Below, one piece after another: positions 1 to 7,484 of a stretch of DNA of 15,639 bases. The notes beneath the pieces were generated by a model, which ran no database searches, was not told the origin of the DNA, and saw only the letters and a list, made by a program, of their open reading frames with translations. The DNA comes from Candidatus Aminicenantota bacterium (lineage in GTDB: Bacteria > Acidobacteriota > B3-B38 > Guanabaribacteriales > B3-B38), in the NCBI GenBank assembly GCA_029880275.1, contig JAOUOQ010000020.1:1-15639 (forward strand). Direction: 5' to 3'. The position numbers were made by a program, and so were the translations under genes. Each line of letters starts with the position of its first letter. Position 1 is the first letter of the stretch.

Positions 1-1572
1 GACTATGCCAAAAAGATAATCTGGAGGATAGTGCTTGTTTTTGCCATCGTCGGGCTCTCCCTCTTCCTGATATACCCGCCCAGGGATAAGATAAAACTGG
101 GACTCGACCTTAAAGGAGGGAGTCATCTCGTCCTCCAGGTCAATACCGACGATGCCCTGGAGAACGAGGTGGACCAAGCCCGCGAGTGGTTGGTAGACTC
201 TCTCATCGACGAGTCAATACCCTTTACCGAGGTGATGAAAAAAGAGGACCGCACCCTGGAAATCATCGCCGAGGCGCCCCAGGAAGAGCCGATAAAAGAG
301 GTGCTGAAAGACAGAATGCCCTCCTGGGACTACACCCTTTACCGGCAGAGACCAAACCGCTGGGTTCTCAGCCTCAAAGAATCCGCCATCAGGAATATTG
401 AGGAGCAGACCGTGCGACAGGCTTTGAATACACTGCGCAATCGGGTGGATGAATTCGGAGTGGAAGAGCCTACCATCCAGCGGCAAGGTCTGGCGGGCAA
501 TCGCATCGTCCTCGAACTCCCCGGTCTGGACGACCCCGAAAGGGTCAAGGAGAAAATCAAAACCGTAGCTCAACTGGAATGGAAAGAGGTGGTCTCCGGT
601 CCTTACCCTTCCCGAGAGGAAGCCTTGAAACAGCTTCAGAGCACCTTACCCGATGGTACCGAGCTACTCTCCGTGGTGGGACAAAACCAGTTTGGCGAAG
701 GGACCACCCCTTACATTCTGGTGAGAAAGGCAGCAGTGGTCACTGGCAGAGACCTTAAAAATGCCTATCGAAGCAATGACGAGAACAACCTCCCGGCAGT
801 CTCCTTCTCTCTCAATGCCGAAGGGTCGCGCATATTTAGCCGTTACACTGCCGAGCATATTGGTGATTTATTAGCTATTGTTCTGGATGATAAGGTGCAC
901 TCATATCCAGTAATCCGCACTCGCATACCCGGCGATGGGCAGATAACCGGCAGCTTCACTGTTCAGGAAGCCGAAGACTTAGCTCTGCTGCTTAGGTCGG
1001 GCGCTCTGCCGGCTTCCATGACCTATCTTGAAGAGCGGAGCGTAGGTCCCTCGCTTGGCAGGGACTCCATCAGACTGGGCGTCTATGCGGCGGTCATCGG
1101 TCTGCTTCTGGTCATCGCTTTTATGATAGCCTATTATAAAAAAGCAGGAATTAATGCCGTGGTGGCTTTATTTCTCAACATAGTTATTGTCCTGGGAATA
1201 TTAGCTTACTTCAGGGCAACCCTGACCCTGCCGGGAATTGCCGGTCTCATCCTGACCATAGGGATGGCAGTGGATGCCAATGTGCTGATATTTGAGCGTA
1301 TTCGGGAAGAGCTGCGAGAGGGGAAGAGTGTGAGGACTTCGGTAAGCTCGGGGTTCCGCAAGGCGTGGCGCACCATTCTGGATTCCAACCTCACCACCCT
1401 CATTGCCGCTCTTTTCCTCTTCGAATTTGGCACCGGTCCGGTGAAGGGTTTTGCCGTCACCCTGAGTGTGGGGGTGCTGGCGAGCATGTTCACCGCAGTC
1501 TTCGTCTCCAGAACTATCTTTGAGGCGGTCATCTTCCGCCGCGGTCCGCGGGTAGAAAAGCTGAGCATATAA
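1..1572 (+). CDS. secD: Protein translocase subunit SecD (5' end outside window)
   Basis: SecD is an inner-membrane RND-type subunit that works with SecF and SecYEG, using the proton-motive force to pull exported proteins across the membrane. The frame is open from base 1, and the residues before the GTG at 31 (DYAKKIIWRI) look like the basic start of the first membrane helix. The true start is therefore probably just upstream, and the GTG is only a fallback. Counting from that GTG, TM1 is about residues 1-17 and the signature LGLDLKGGSHLVLQV follows at about 23-37. A periplasmic P1 domain leads to TM2-TM6 from about residue 349. The TM4 motif GMAVDANVLIFERIREE carries the conserved Asp for proton passage. 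Length (at least 523 aa) is normal for a stand-alone SecD. secF starts 3 bp after the stop. Identification is very secure; only the start is unresolved. Confidence 0.96.
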   Translation, partial: DYAKKIIWRIVLVFAIVGLSLFLIYPPRDKIKLGLDLKGGSHLVLQVNTDDALENEVDQAREWLVDSLIDESIPFTEVMKKEDRTLEIIAEAPQEEPIKEVLKDRMPSWDYTLYRQRPNRWVLSLKESAIRNIEEQTVRQALNTLRNRVDEFGVEEPTIQRQGLAGNRIVLELPGLDDPERVKEKIKTVAQLEWKEVVSGPYPSREEALKQLQSTLPDGTELLSVVGQNQFGEGTTPYILVRKAAVVTGRDLKNAYRSNDENNLPAVSFSLNAEGSRIFSRYTAEHIGDLLAIVLDDKVHSYPVIRTRIPGDGQITGSFTVQEAEDLALLLRSGALPASMTYLEERSVGPSLGRDSIRLGVYAAVIGLLLVIAFMIAYYKKAGINAVVALFLNIVIVLGILAYFRATLTLPGIAGLILTIGMAVDANVLIFERIREELREGKSVRTSVSSGFRKAWRTILDSNLTTLIAALFLFEFGTGPVKGFAVTLSVGVLASMFTAVFVSRTIFEAVIFRRGPRVEKLSI

Positions 1573-1575
1573 GCT

Positions 1576-2757
1576 ATGAGATTATTTCGTGATACCAATA
1601 TAGACTTCCTGGGCAAGAGGTATATCTTTCTCGGACTGTCAGGGCTGTTGATCCTCACCGGTATAATATTCATAATTATGAAAGGGGGGCTTAACTTCGG
1701 AATCGATTTTGCCGGGGGTGCTATGATTCGTCTTATCTTTCAGAGCGCACCTCAAATCGATAATATCAGGAGGGAGCTGTCTAACTTAAAGCTGGGTGAT
1801 ACCGAAATCCAGACCTTCGGGCTGGAAAGAAAAGAAGTGTTAATCAGAGTAGAAAGGCTTATCCCCAGAGGTGGAAGCACAGATGCTGCATCGGAAGAAT
1901 CGGAAAAAACGCTGGAAGAGCTGGCTTCGGAGACGGTCATCAACTCCCTACGCAGCACAACCGGACAAGACGCGCTGAAAAGAGGGCTTATCGACCTTAA
2001 CAATGCCGGTAGAGAGGTAATACAAAAGGTTCTGGAAGAGGTGGTCGCTTCATCTTCCTCCCCGCAGGAGATGGCTCAGCAAATCATTGAGTTGCGAGAT
2101 GAAAACAAGGGCTTGCTAAGCAGCTTCGAACAACTCTCCTCTATTCCCGGAATGAGCCAGGAAGTAATGAAGACCCTGAAGGAGAAATCCTTTCTGGGAA
2201 TCTTCCATATCGCTCAGGTGGAGACAGTGGGACCCAAGGTGGGAGCTGACCTCCGCCGAAAGGCATTGGCAGCTATCATCTTTGCTCTTATAGGTACTCT
2301 TCTATACATCACCTTCCGCTTCAGATTCCGTTTCGCCGTGGCAGCCATCATGGCGCTGGTGCACGATGTCATTGTCACCACCTCCTTTTTCGCCATATCA
2401 GGAAGAGAGTTCAACCTTCCCATAGTCGCTGCCCTGCTCACTATTGTCGGTTATTCCTTGAACGATACCATTGTAATTTTCGATAGAGTAAGAGATAACC
2501 TGAAGTTCATGAGAAGAGACCCCCTGGAAAAGATCATCAACAAGAGCATCAATCAGACCCTTAGCCGCACCATATTGACCTCAGGTACCACCATGATTGT
2601 CGTCTTGTGTCTTTATTTCCTCGGAGGAACCGTCATCAATAGTTTCGCCTATGTGATGATGGTAGGGATTATCACTGGAACTTACTCCACCGTATATATA
2701 GCCGGTGCCATACTGGTCATCTGGCAGAAGCTCTCCCCGGCAAAAGCCAAACGATAA
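1576..2757 (+). CDS. secF: Protein translocase subunit SecF, with enlarged periplasmic region
   Basis: SecF is the partner of SecD in the export motor. The ATG lies 3 bp after the secD stop with no strong Shine-Dalgarno site, which suggests translational coupling. TM1 is about residues 16-35, followed by the family signature FGIDFAGGAMIRL (41-53). The second half has five membrane segments and the TM4 motif VGYSLNDTIVIFDRVRDN (291-308), with the functional Asp and Arg residues. At 393 aa it is longer than a typical SecF of about 300-320 aa. The extra length sits between RVERL (about 91-95) and VETVGPKVGADL (about 205-216). It contains a Ser/Glu-rich stretch, predicted helices and a segment resembling a helix-hairpin-helix (SSFEQLSSIPGMSQEVMKTL, 172-191). 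The SecF assignment is certain; the role of the insert is unknown. Confidence 0.96.
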   Translation: MRLFRDTNIDFLGKRYIFLGLSGLLILTGIIFIIMKGGLNFGIDFAGGAMIRLIFQSAPQIDNIRRELSNLKLGDTEIQTFGLERKEVLIRVERLIPRGGSTDAASEESEKTLEELASETVINSLRSTTGQDALKRGLIDLNNAGREVIQKVLEEVVASSSSPQEMAQQIIELRDENKGLLSSFEQLSSIPGMSQEVMKTLKEKSFLGIFHIAQVETVGPKVGADLRRKALAAIIFALIGTLLYITFRFRFRFAVAAIMALVHDVIVTTSFFAISGREFNLPIVAALLTIVGYSLNDTIVIFDRVRDNLKFMRRDPLEKIINKSINQTLSRTILTSGTTMIVVLCLYFLGGTVINSFAYVMMVGIITGTYSTVYIAGAILVIWQKLSPAKAKR

Positions 2758-2803
2758 CCCTTTTGAGTAATAATAAATACAATCTGCTAATTTTCTTTGC
2801 AAA

Positions 2804-3313
2804 GTGGTAGTTAAAATAATCGGCTATATTTTCTTCTACCTTTTTCTGTTGGGTGGACTGGTATCCATCATCTTCGCCCTGCCGGGCACAGCTATTATCG
2901 CCGGAATAGCCTTTATCTATGCCCTTCTGACCCATTTTGATAAACTCGGTCTGAACCCTCTGCTTATCGTAGCGCTTATAGCTGTGGTAGCCGAGTTGCT
3001 GGAGTTTTTTGCCGGGGCAATCGGAGCATCTAAGTTTGGGGCTACTCGCTTAGGGATGCTCGGAGCAGTACTTGGTGGAATATCGGGTGCCATCCTGCTG
3101 GCTCCCCTCTTCTTTGGATTGGGAGCCCTGCTGGGAGCTGTCGTCGGCGCCTTTAGCGGGGCTTTCTTGCTGGAATACTTCTCGGGTAAGAAGCCCCTTG
3201 CAGCTCTGCAGGCAGGGGTGGGCTCTATGCTGGGGAGGGTGGCTGCAATAGTGATAAAGTCCCTGCTGGGGGTCATCCAGATTGGCATCATCACCTACTC
3301 CCTTATTGCCTGA
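2804..3313 (+). CDS. DUF456 family small integral membrane protein
   Basis: This is a 169-aa, very hydrophobic, Gly/Ala-rich protein with about four to five membrane-spanning stretches (roughly residues 7-40, 51-74, 81-121 and 138-168). The pattern GLVSIIFALPGTAII near the N-terminus and the glycine-zipper repeats after EFFAGAIGASKFGATRLG match my memory of the DUF456 family, which has no established function. The GTG at 2804 is the only usual start codon between the upstream stop at 2768 and the conserved region, and no Shine-Dalgarno site precedes it. It begins 46 bp after secF on the same strand with no terminator between, so it is probably read with secDF. A link to export or envelope integrity can be inferred from position only. 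Confidence 0.8.
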   Translation: MVVKIIGYIFFYLFLLGGLVSIIFALPGTAIIAGIAFIYALLTHFDKLGLNPLLIVALIAVVAELLEFFAGAIGASKFGATRLGMLGAVLGGISGAILLAPLFFGLGALLGAVVGAFSGAFLLEYFSGKKPLAALQAGVGSMLGRVAAIVIKSLLGVIQIGIITYSLIA

Positions 3314-3334
3314 GCCGGGAACATCCCTAAAAAC

Positions 3335-3352
3335 ACGAAGTTGGGGCTTCGT
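3335..3352 (+). terminator. Small hairpin after the DUF456 gene, possible weak terminator
   Basis: A perfect 6-bp inverted repeat (ACGAAG, 6-nt loop, CTTCGT) lies 22 bp after the DUF456 stop. No U-tract follows (the next bases are TCCCTCC), so intrinsic termination is doubtful. It could mark an mRNA 3' end or processing site between the secDF and tol transcripts. Confidence 0.35.
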
Positions 3353-3390
3353 TCCCTCCATTATCTGCTTTCATAACCTCAGCTTTTAGA

Positions 3391-3419
3391 TTGACTTTTA
3401 TTGTATTTGATGGTATAAA
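3391..3419 (+). promoter_or_regulatory. Sigma-70-type promoter for the tol-pal operon
   Basis: The -35 is TTGACT (3391-3396) and the -10 is TATAAA (3414-3419), separated by 17 bp. TGG directly before the -10 supplies an extended -10 TGn element. Both hexamers match consensus at five of six bases. The predicted transcription start is near 3426, only about 6 bases before the tolQ ATG. Confidence 0.75.
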
Positions 3420-3431
3420 AAATAAAAAGGT

Positions 3432-4193
3432 ATGATGATGTTATCCTGGGGATTGAGTATATGTATGTTGATGCAGCAGCCCCTTGCTTTCAGGGGGAGC
3501 GTGGTAGATTTGATAAAAACTGCCAGTCCCCTAGTGAAAGGGGTGCTTCTTATTTTGTTATTTTTCTCCATTGTCTCCTGGACAATCATGGCAGATAAAT
3601 ACCGGCTCATCAAAAGAGCCAAGCGTCAGAGCAGGGATTTCTTGCGGATTTTTCGCAAAAGCGGGAAATTCTCGGAGGTAAATGCCGTCTGTCAGAACCT
3701 CAAACACAGCCCCCTGGTGGGCCTGTTCTTAGCCGCCTTTAACGAGCTGAACTACCAGCTCAGAACAAGCTATCTGAAAGTAAATCCCGAGAGAGTAGAA
3801 TCATCGGTGAAACCGAAGAAGATGTCGGTCTATAATCTGGACAGCATCAATCGCGCTCTGCAGCGAGCCTCCATGGTAGAGGTGAACAAGTTAGAACGCA
3901 GCCTCAATTTTTTAGCCACTACCGCCAGCGTCTCCCCCTTCATAGGACTCTTCGGTACCGTCATGGGCATCGTCAGCGCCTTTCAGGCCATCGGGCTCAG
4001 AGGGACTGCCAACCTGGCTATGGTTGCCCCGGGAATATCGGAGGCTCTGGTGGCTACCGCCGGGGGATTGCTGGCCGCCATACCTGCGGTCATCGGCTAC
4101 AACCACTTCCTCAATAAGATAAAAATCCTGGCATCGGAGATGGACGATTTCTCCTCCGAATTTATCAGTATAACCGAGAGAAACTTTACCTGA
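3432..4193 (+). CDS. tolQ: TolQ, MotA/TolQ/ExbB proton channel subunit
   Basis: TolQ forms, with TolR, the inner-membrane proton channel that energises the Tol-Pal envelope system during cell division. The 253-aa protein has TM1 at about residues 33-53. A cytoplasmic region follows, and then the MotA/ExbB domain with SVSPFIGLFGTVMGIVSAF (about 157-175) and GISEALVATAGGLLAAIPAVIGY (about 201-223). These are the two pore-lining helices. The order Q-R-A-B-Pal supports TolQ over ExbB. The start is ambiguous: three ATG codons in a row at 3432, with only a weak AAGG upstream and a very short predicted leader. ATGs at 3465 and 3471 are alternatives, both still before TM1. The stop is 7 bp before tolR. 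Confidence 0.92.
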   Translation: MMMLSWGLSICMLMQQPLAFRGSVVDLIKTASPLVKGVLLILLFFSIVSWTIMADKYRLIKRAKRQSRDFLRIFRKSGKFSEVNAVCQNLKHSPLVGLFLAAFNELNYQLRTSYLKVNPERVESSVKPKKMSVYNLDSINRALQRASMVEVNKLERSLNFLATTASVSPFIGLFGTVMGIVSAFQAIGLRGTANLAMVAPGISEALVATAGGLLAAIPAVIGYNHFLNKIKILASEMDDFSSEFISITERNFT

Positions 4194-4200
4194 GACCACC

Positions 4201-4629
4201 ATGGAACTTCACGAAAAAGAGAGAAGAACAACCGGCTCCTTGAGTCAGATGAATGTGATACCGCTGGTAGATGTGGTGCTGGTGCTATTGATTATCTTTA
4301 TGATCACCGCCCCTTTTATGTATCATGGGATAGATGTGAACTTGCCTGAAACCGTCTCGGGAAAGGATACCTCTGCCAGGCGGTTCGTCATCAGCATTAG
4401 AGCAGACCGACGCATCTATATAAATAAGGACCCGGTCCATATAAACCTGCTGGACGACCGTCTGTCCAAAATAGCTCTGCTGGGCCCCAACTTGCCGGTA
4501 TTCCTGCGGGCAGATAAGGATGTCCCCTATGGATTTGTGCTCCTCATAATGGACAAGGTGAGGGGGGCAGGGATCGAACAGGTTATGATGGTCACCACCC
4601 CCTTGCCTGAAACTGCCGAGGGAAGATAG
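4201..4629 (+). CDS. tolR: TolR, ExbD/TolR-family proton channel subunit
   Basis: TolR has one membrane helix and a periplasmic domain, and works with TolQ to couple proton flow to the TolA-like rod. At 142 aa its length is typical. The N-terminus is cytoplasmic (about 1-18), and the helix contains MNVIPLVDVVLVLLIIFMI. Asp24 is the conserved membrane-embedded residue of the ExbD/TolR family. The periplasmic part (about 43-140) ends with the usual FLRADKDVPYGFVLLIMDKVRGAGI pattern. It starts 7 bp after tolQ and ends 4 bp before the next gene, so the three are clearly co-transcribed. Choice of TolR over ExbD rests on tolB and pal being next door. Confidence 0.92.
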   Translation: MELHEKERRTTGSLSQMNVIPLVDVVLVLLIIFMITAPFMYHGIDVNLPETVSGKDTSARRFVISIRADRRIYINKDPVHINLLDDRLSKIALLGPNLPVFLRADKDVPYGFVLLIMDKVRGAGIEQVMMVTTPLPETAEGR

Positions 4630-4633
4630 CTCT

Positions 4634-5473
4634 ATGGAGATAAATCAGCTTCTCGAAAAGAGAAAACAGCAGCAAAGCAGCTCGCTGCCTATGTTCGTTC
4701 TGTCCCTTATTCTCCATGGGGTTATCATCATCTCCATTGCGCTGCTGCCTTCGTTTTCTTCGCCCCGCTACTCCTTTCCCAAATTTATAAGCGCCAATCT
4801 GGTTGATTTCCCCTCTCTGCCTGGCGAAGGTGGAGGAGGCGCCGGAGGCGGAGGAGGAGAAGGGGGTCTGCCCCAGGGGGAGCCATCAGGCGGGGAGTCC
4901 CAAGTGGAAGCCTCCCCTCCCGAGGTAAAGGAGGAGAAGAAACCGGAGCTCACCTTTTCCCATAAAGATGCAGAGGCGCCCGCACCCAAACCGGAAGCAG
5001 AGCCCGAGAAGCAAGCCCCCAAGCCGGCTCGCCAGACCCAGCCTAAGGATATAACCACCACCCAGAAGAGCAGCAGAACGGGAGTAACAGGGGGAGGCAA
5101 TGTAGGGGCTATCGGCGGTCGCATCGGAGGGGGCTCAGGCCTCGGTGGTGGTGGCGGTGGCGGTGGTGATCTGGGAGACCTGGATTTCATCAGCCTGGAG
5201 TTAGCCTGGTATCAGGCCAACCTCACTAATATCCTGCAGGGCAACTGGTCCACCTCGGTAGCCAGCCCAGCTGCCGAGGGGCAGGTCGTGGTGGTGAACT
5301 TCACCATCTTGAAGGATGGCACCATAACCAATGTAGAGATTGTCCAAGGGACGGGAAATTTTGCCCTCGACCAAGCAGTTCTGCGGGCGGTGCTGCGTTC
5401 CAGCCCGCTTCCACCATTACCCTGGGAGATAAAGAAAGACAGACTTATAGCTCAGTATGAATTCGTCTATTAA
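4634..5473 (+). CDS. TonB/TolA-family energy transducer in the TolA position
   Basis: By position this is the TolA of the system: a periplasm-spanning rod driven by TolQ/TolR that reaches TolB-Pal. The 279-aa protein has a short cytoplasmic N-terminus, one membrane helix (about residues 19-41), a Gly-rich stretch (65-78), and a Pro/Glu/Lys-rich segment (about 85-140). A second Gly-rich stretch (153-178) includes eight glycines in a row. The C-terminal domain (about 185-279) resembles TonB_C, with VVVNFTILKDGTITNVEIV and a C-terminal LIAQYEFVY strand. It lacks the long Ala/Lys-rich helix of enterobacterial TolA, so an automated annotation would probably say TonB family. It starts 4 bp after tolR and lies 24 bp before tolB. 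Its role as the Tol transducer is an inference from gene order. Confidence 0.85.
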   Translation: MEINQLLEKRKQQQSSSLPMFVLSLILHGVIIISIALLPSFSSPRYSFPKFISANLVDFPSLPGEGGGGAGGGGGEGGLPQGEPSGGESQVEASPPEVKEEKKPELTFSHKDAEAPAPKPEAEPEKQAPKPARQTQPKDITTTQKSSRTGVTGGGNVGAIGGRIGGGSGLGGGGGGGGDLGDLDFISLELAWYQANLTNILQGNWSTSVASPAAEGQVVVVNFTILKDGTITNVEIVQGTGNFALDQAVLRAVLRSSPLPPLPWEIKKDRLIAQYEFVY

Positions 5474-5497
5474 AGAAATTCGCCAGAAGGAAGCAAG

Positions 5498-6808
5498 ATG
5501 AGGATGAAACCCGTGTTCATAGCTGCTTTCGCTGTATTCTGCTGGACTACCCTTTTTTACCCTCAGCAGCAGATTCCCGATATTCGAGGGAAAATATACG
5601 GCAAAGGTGGGGTGAGAATCAATATTGCCCTTCCCGATTTCCGTCCTAAAGAGAGTTCAGAAACCACTATCTCGGCTGCCCAGAAGTTCCACCAGGTTCT
5701 TTGGGATGACCTGCAATTCTGCGGCATCTTTCAGATGGTTCAGAGAGAGTATTATAGCCTTATCTCTCCCATTGACGAAAACAGGATAAACTTTGAGGAT
5801 TGGGCCTCCATAGGGTCCGAAGCACTGCTAGTGGGGAATGTCAGCTGTCAGGAGGATACGCTAATAGTGGAGGGAAGGCTCTTCGATGTAAAAACCGGTC
5901 AGCAGATGATAGGAAAGAGATATCGCTCCGAGGCCGACCAGCACCGTCTTATAGCTCACACTCTGGCTGACGAAATAGTCCGCACTTATACCGGTCAGAA
6001 GGGAGTTGCCACCACCCAGATTGTTTTTGTCTCCGACAGGGAGGAGTCGAAAGAAGTATACCTCATGGATTACGACGGAGACAGCCAGCGCCGTATCACC
6101 TACTTTCAGTCGATAAACCTCTTCCCGGCTATCTCTCCCGATGGGGAGGCGATAGCCTTTACTTCTTACCTGGAAGAGAATCCGGACCTCTATCTTTTGC
6201 GTCGTCATGGAGGGAATATAGTCCGGCTGATGGCTGATCTGGGAATGAGCACCACCCCCGACTGGTCCCCTGACGGGAAAAAGCTTCTGTTCACCTCCAG
6301 CCGCGACGGAAATGCCGAAATCTACATGGTAAAAGCCGATGGGAGCGATGTGGCTCGCCTCACCCGCAACCACTCAATCGACACCTCACCCTGCTGGTCG
6401 CCTACCGGCAGGCAGATAGCCTTCACCTCCGACCGAAGCGGCACTCCCCAAATCTACATCATGGATGCGGAGGGGACCAACATAACCCGACTGACCCGGC
6501 AGGGCAACTACAACGATACTGCGTCCTGGTCTCCTAACGGCCTGGAGATTGCCTATGCCTCCCGCGTGGGTGGCATCTTTGACATTTTCGTTATCAACCT
6601 CACGAACGAAGAGATAAGACGGTTGACCATTAACAGCGGCAGCAACGAGAGCCCCAGCTGGTCGCCTGACGGGCGCCACATCGTTTTCTGCTCCAATCGC
6701 AGTGGCAGCTACCAAATTTATACTATGGAGCCCGATGGCTCCAACCAGAAACGGCTGACCACCAGGGGTAACAATACCTCGCCCCGCTGGTCACGCTGGA
6801 CAAAGTAG
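5498..6808 (+). CDS. tolB: Tol-Pal system beta-propeller protein TolB
   Basis: TolB is a periplasmic protein that binds Pal and the TolA rod. The 436-aa product starts with a signal peptide (about residues 1-22, MRMKPVFIAAFAVFCWTTLF), followed by the TolB N-terminal domain (about 28-160). The C-terminal six-bladed propeller (about 165-436) shows the PD40-type repeat several times. Examples are FPAISPDGEAIAFTS, TPDWSPDGKKLLFTSSRDG, SPCWSPTGRQIAFTSDRSG, TASWSPNGLEIAYAS and SPSWSPDGRHIVFCSNRSG. Length matches the family (about 430 aa). It sits between the TolA-like gene and pal, 24 bp and 59 bp away, in canonical order. Identification is secure. Confidence 0.95.
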   Translation: MRMKPVFIAAFAVFCWTTLFYPQQQIPDIRGKIYGKGGVRINIALPDFRPKESSETTISAAQKFHQVLWDDLQFCGIFQMVQREYYSLISPIDENRINFEDWASIGSEALLVGNVSCQEDTLIVEGRLFDVKTGQQMIGKRYRSEADQHRLIAHTLADEIVRTYTGQKGVATTQIVFVSDREESKEVYLMDYDGDSQRRITYFQSINLFPAISPDGEAIAFTSYLEENPDLYLLRRHGGNIVRLMADLGMSTTPDWSPDGKKLLFTSSRDGNAEIYMVKADGSDVARLTRNHSIDTSPCWSPTGRQIAFTSDRSGTPQIYIMDAEGTNITRLTRQGNYNDTASWSPNGLEIAYASRVGGIFDIFVINLTNEEIRRLTINSGSNESPSWSPDGRHIVFCSNRSGSYQIYTMEPDGSNQKRLTTRGNNTSPRWSRWTK

Positions 6809-6867
6809 GGTCAAAAAATTAGGTAAAAACAAATAAAAGGATAAAGCTACACCAAAAGGAGGTTCCC

Positions 6868-7443
6868 ATGACCTGGAAGAAAAAGGAATTTTCGATTTTA
6901 GTGAGCTTTTTGCTCATTCTGATGCTGGCTTTCTCTTTCTCCTGTGCCCGAAAGGCAAAACCGGTCAGAACCGTTGCCGAGGAGCCAGCTGAGGTCACCC
7001 CACCTGAGGAGGTAACCGAGGAGGTGAAGAAGCCAGCCACCGCCGAGGAGTGGGAAGCTGGCAAAGTGGAAAAGGCTGAACTCACAGTAAATGATTACAA
7101 CGTTATGGGTGTGCTCAAGGACATCAACTTTGACTTTGACAAGTACAATATTAAACCGCAAGAGGCTAACGTCCTGGAGGAGAATGCCCGTTGGCTGCTG
7201 GGTAACCCGACAGTAAAGGTCCTTATTGAGGGGCATTGCGACGAGCGAGGCACCAACCAATACAATCTCGCCTTAGGAGAAAGAAGAGCTCAAGGCACCA
7301 AAGCCTACCTCATCGCCCTGGGGGTAAGCCCCGAGCGGTTCAAGACCATTAGCTATGGTGAGGAGATGCCCGTCGACCCCGATCACAGCGAGATCGCCTG
7401 GGCAAAAAACCGTAGAGCTCACTTCCTGATAATCTCAAAGTAA
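6868..7443 (+). CDS. pal: Peptidoglycan-associated lipoprotein Pal
   Basis: Pal anchors the outer membrane to peptidoglycan and binds TolB. The start is set by a strong AAGGAGG about 6 bp before the ATG. The 191-aa protein has an N-terminal hydrophobic export signal and Cys26 as the likely lipidated residue, although the residues before it (SFSC) are a poor lipobox. An acidic Pro/Glu-rich linker (about 34-66) follows, then an OmpA-type domain (about 80-190). The conserved block GHCDERGTNQYNLALGERRA (122-141) provides Asp125 and Arg140, the expected contacts for diaminopimelate-type peptidoglycan. INFDFDKYNIKPQ is the usual start of this domain. It lies between tolB and cpoB. Confidence 0.93.
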   Translation: MTWKKKEFSILVSFLLILMLAFSFSCARKAKPVRTVAEEPAEVTPPEEVTEEVKKPATAEEWEAGKVEKAELTVNDYNVMGVLKDINFDFDKYNIKPQEANVLEENARWLLGNPTVKVLIEGHCDERGTNQYNLALGERRAQGTKAYLIALGVSPERFKTISYGEEMPVDPDHSEIAWAKNRRAHFLIISK

Positions 7444-7484
7444 GCTCTACTCTGTAGAACCTATCTGAGAGGAGGTAAGCTATA

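Noticed and set aside
4768..5190. Proline-rich minus-strand frame opposite the TolA-like gene
   Set aside because: The proline runs are only the reverse complement of the glycine codons in the real gene.
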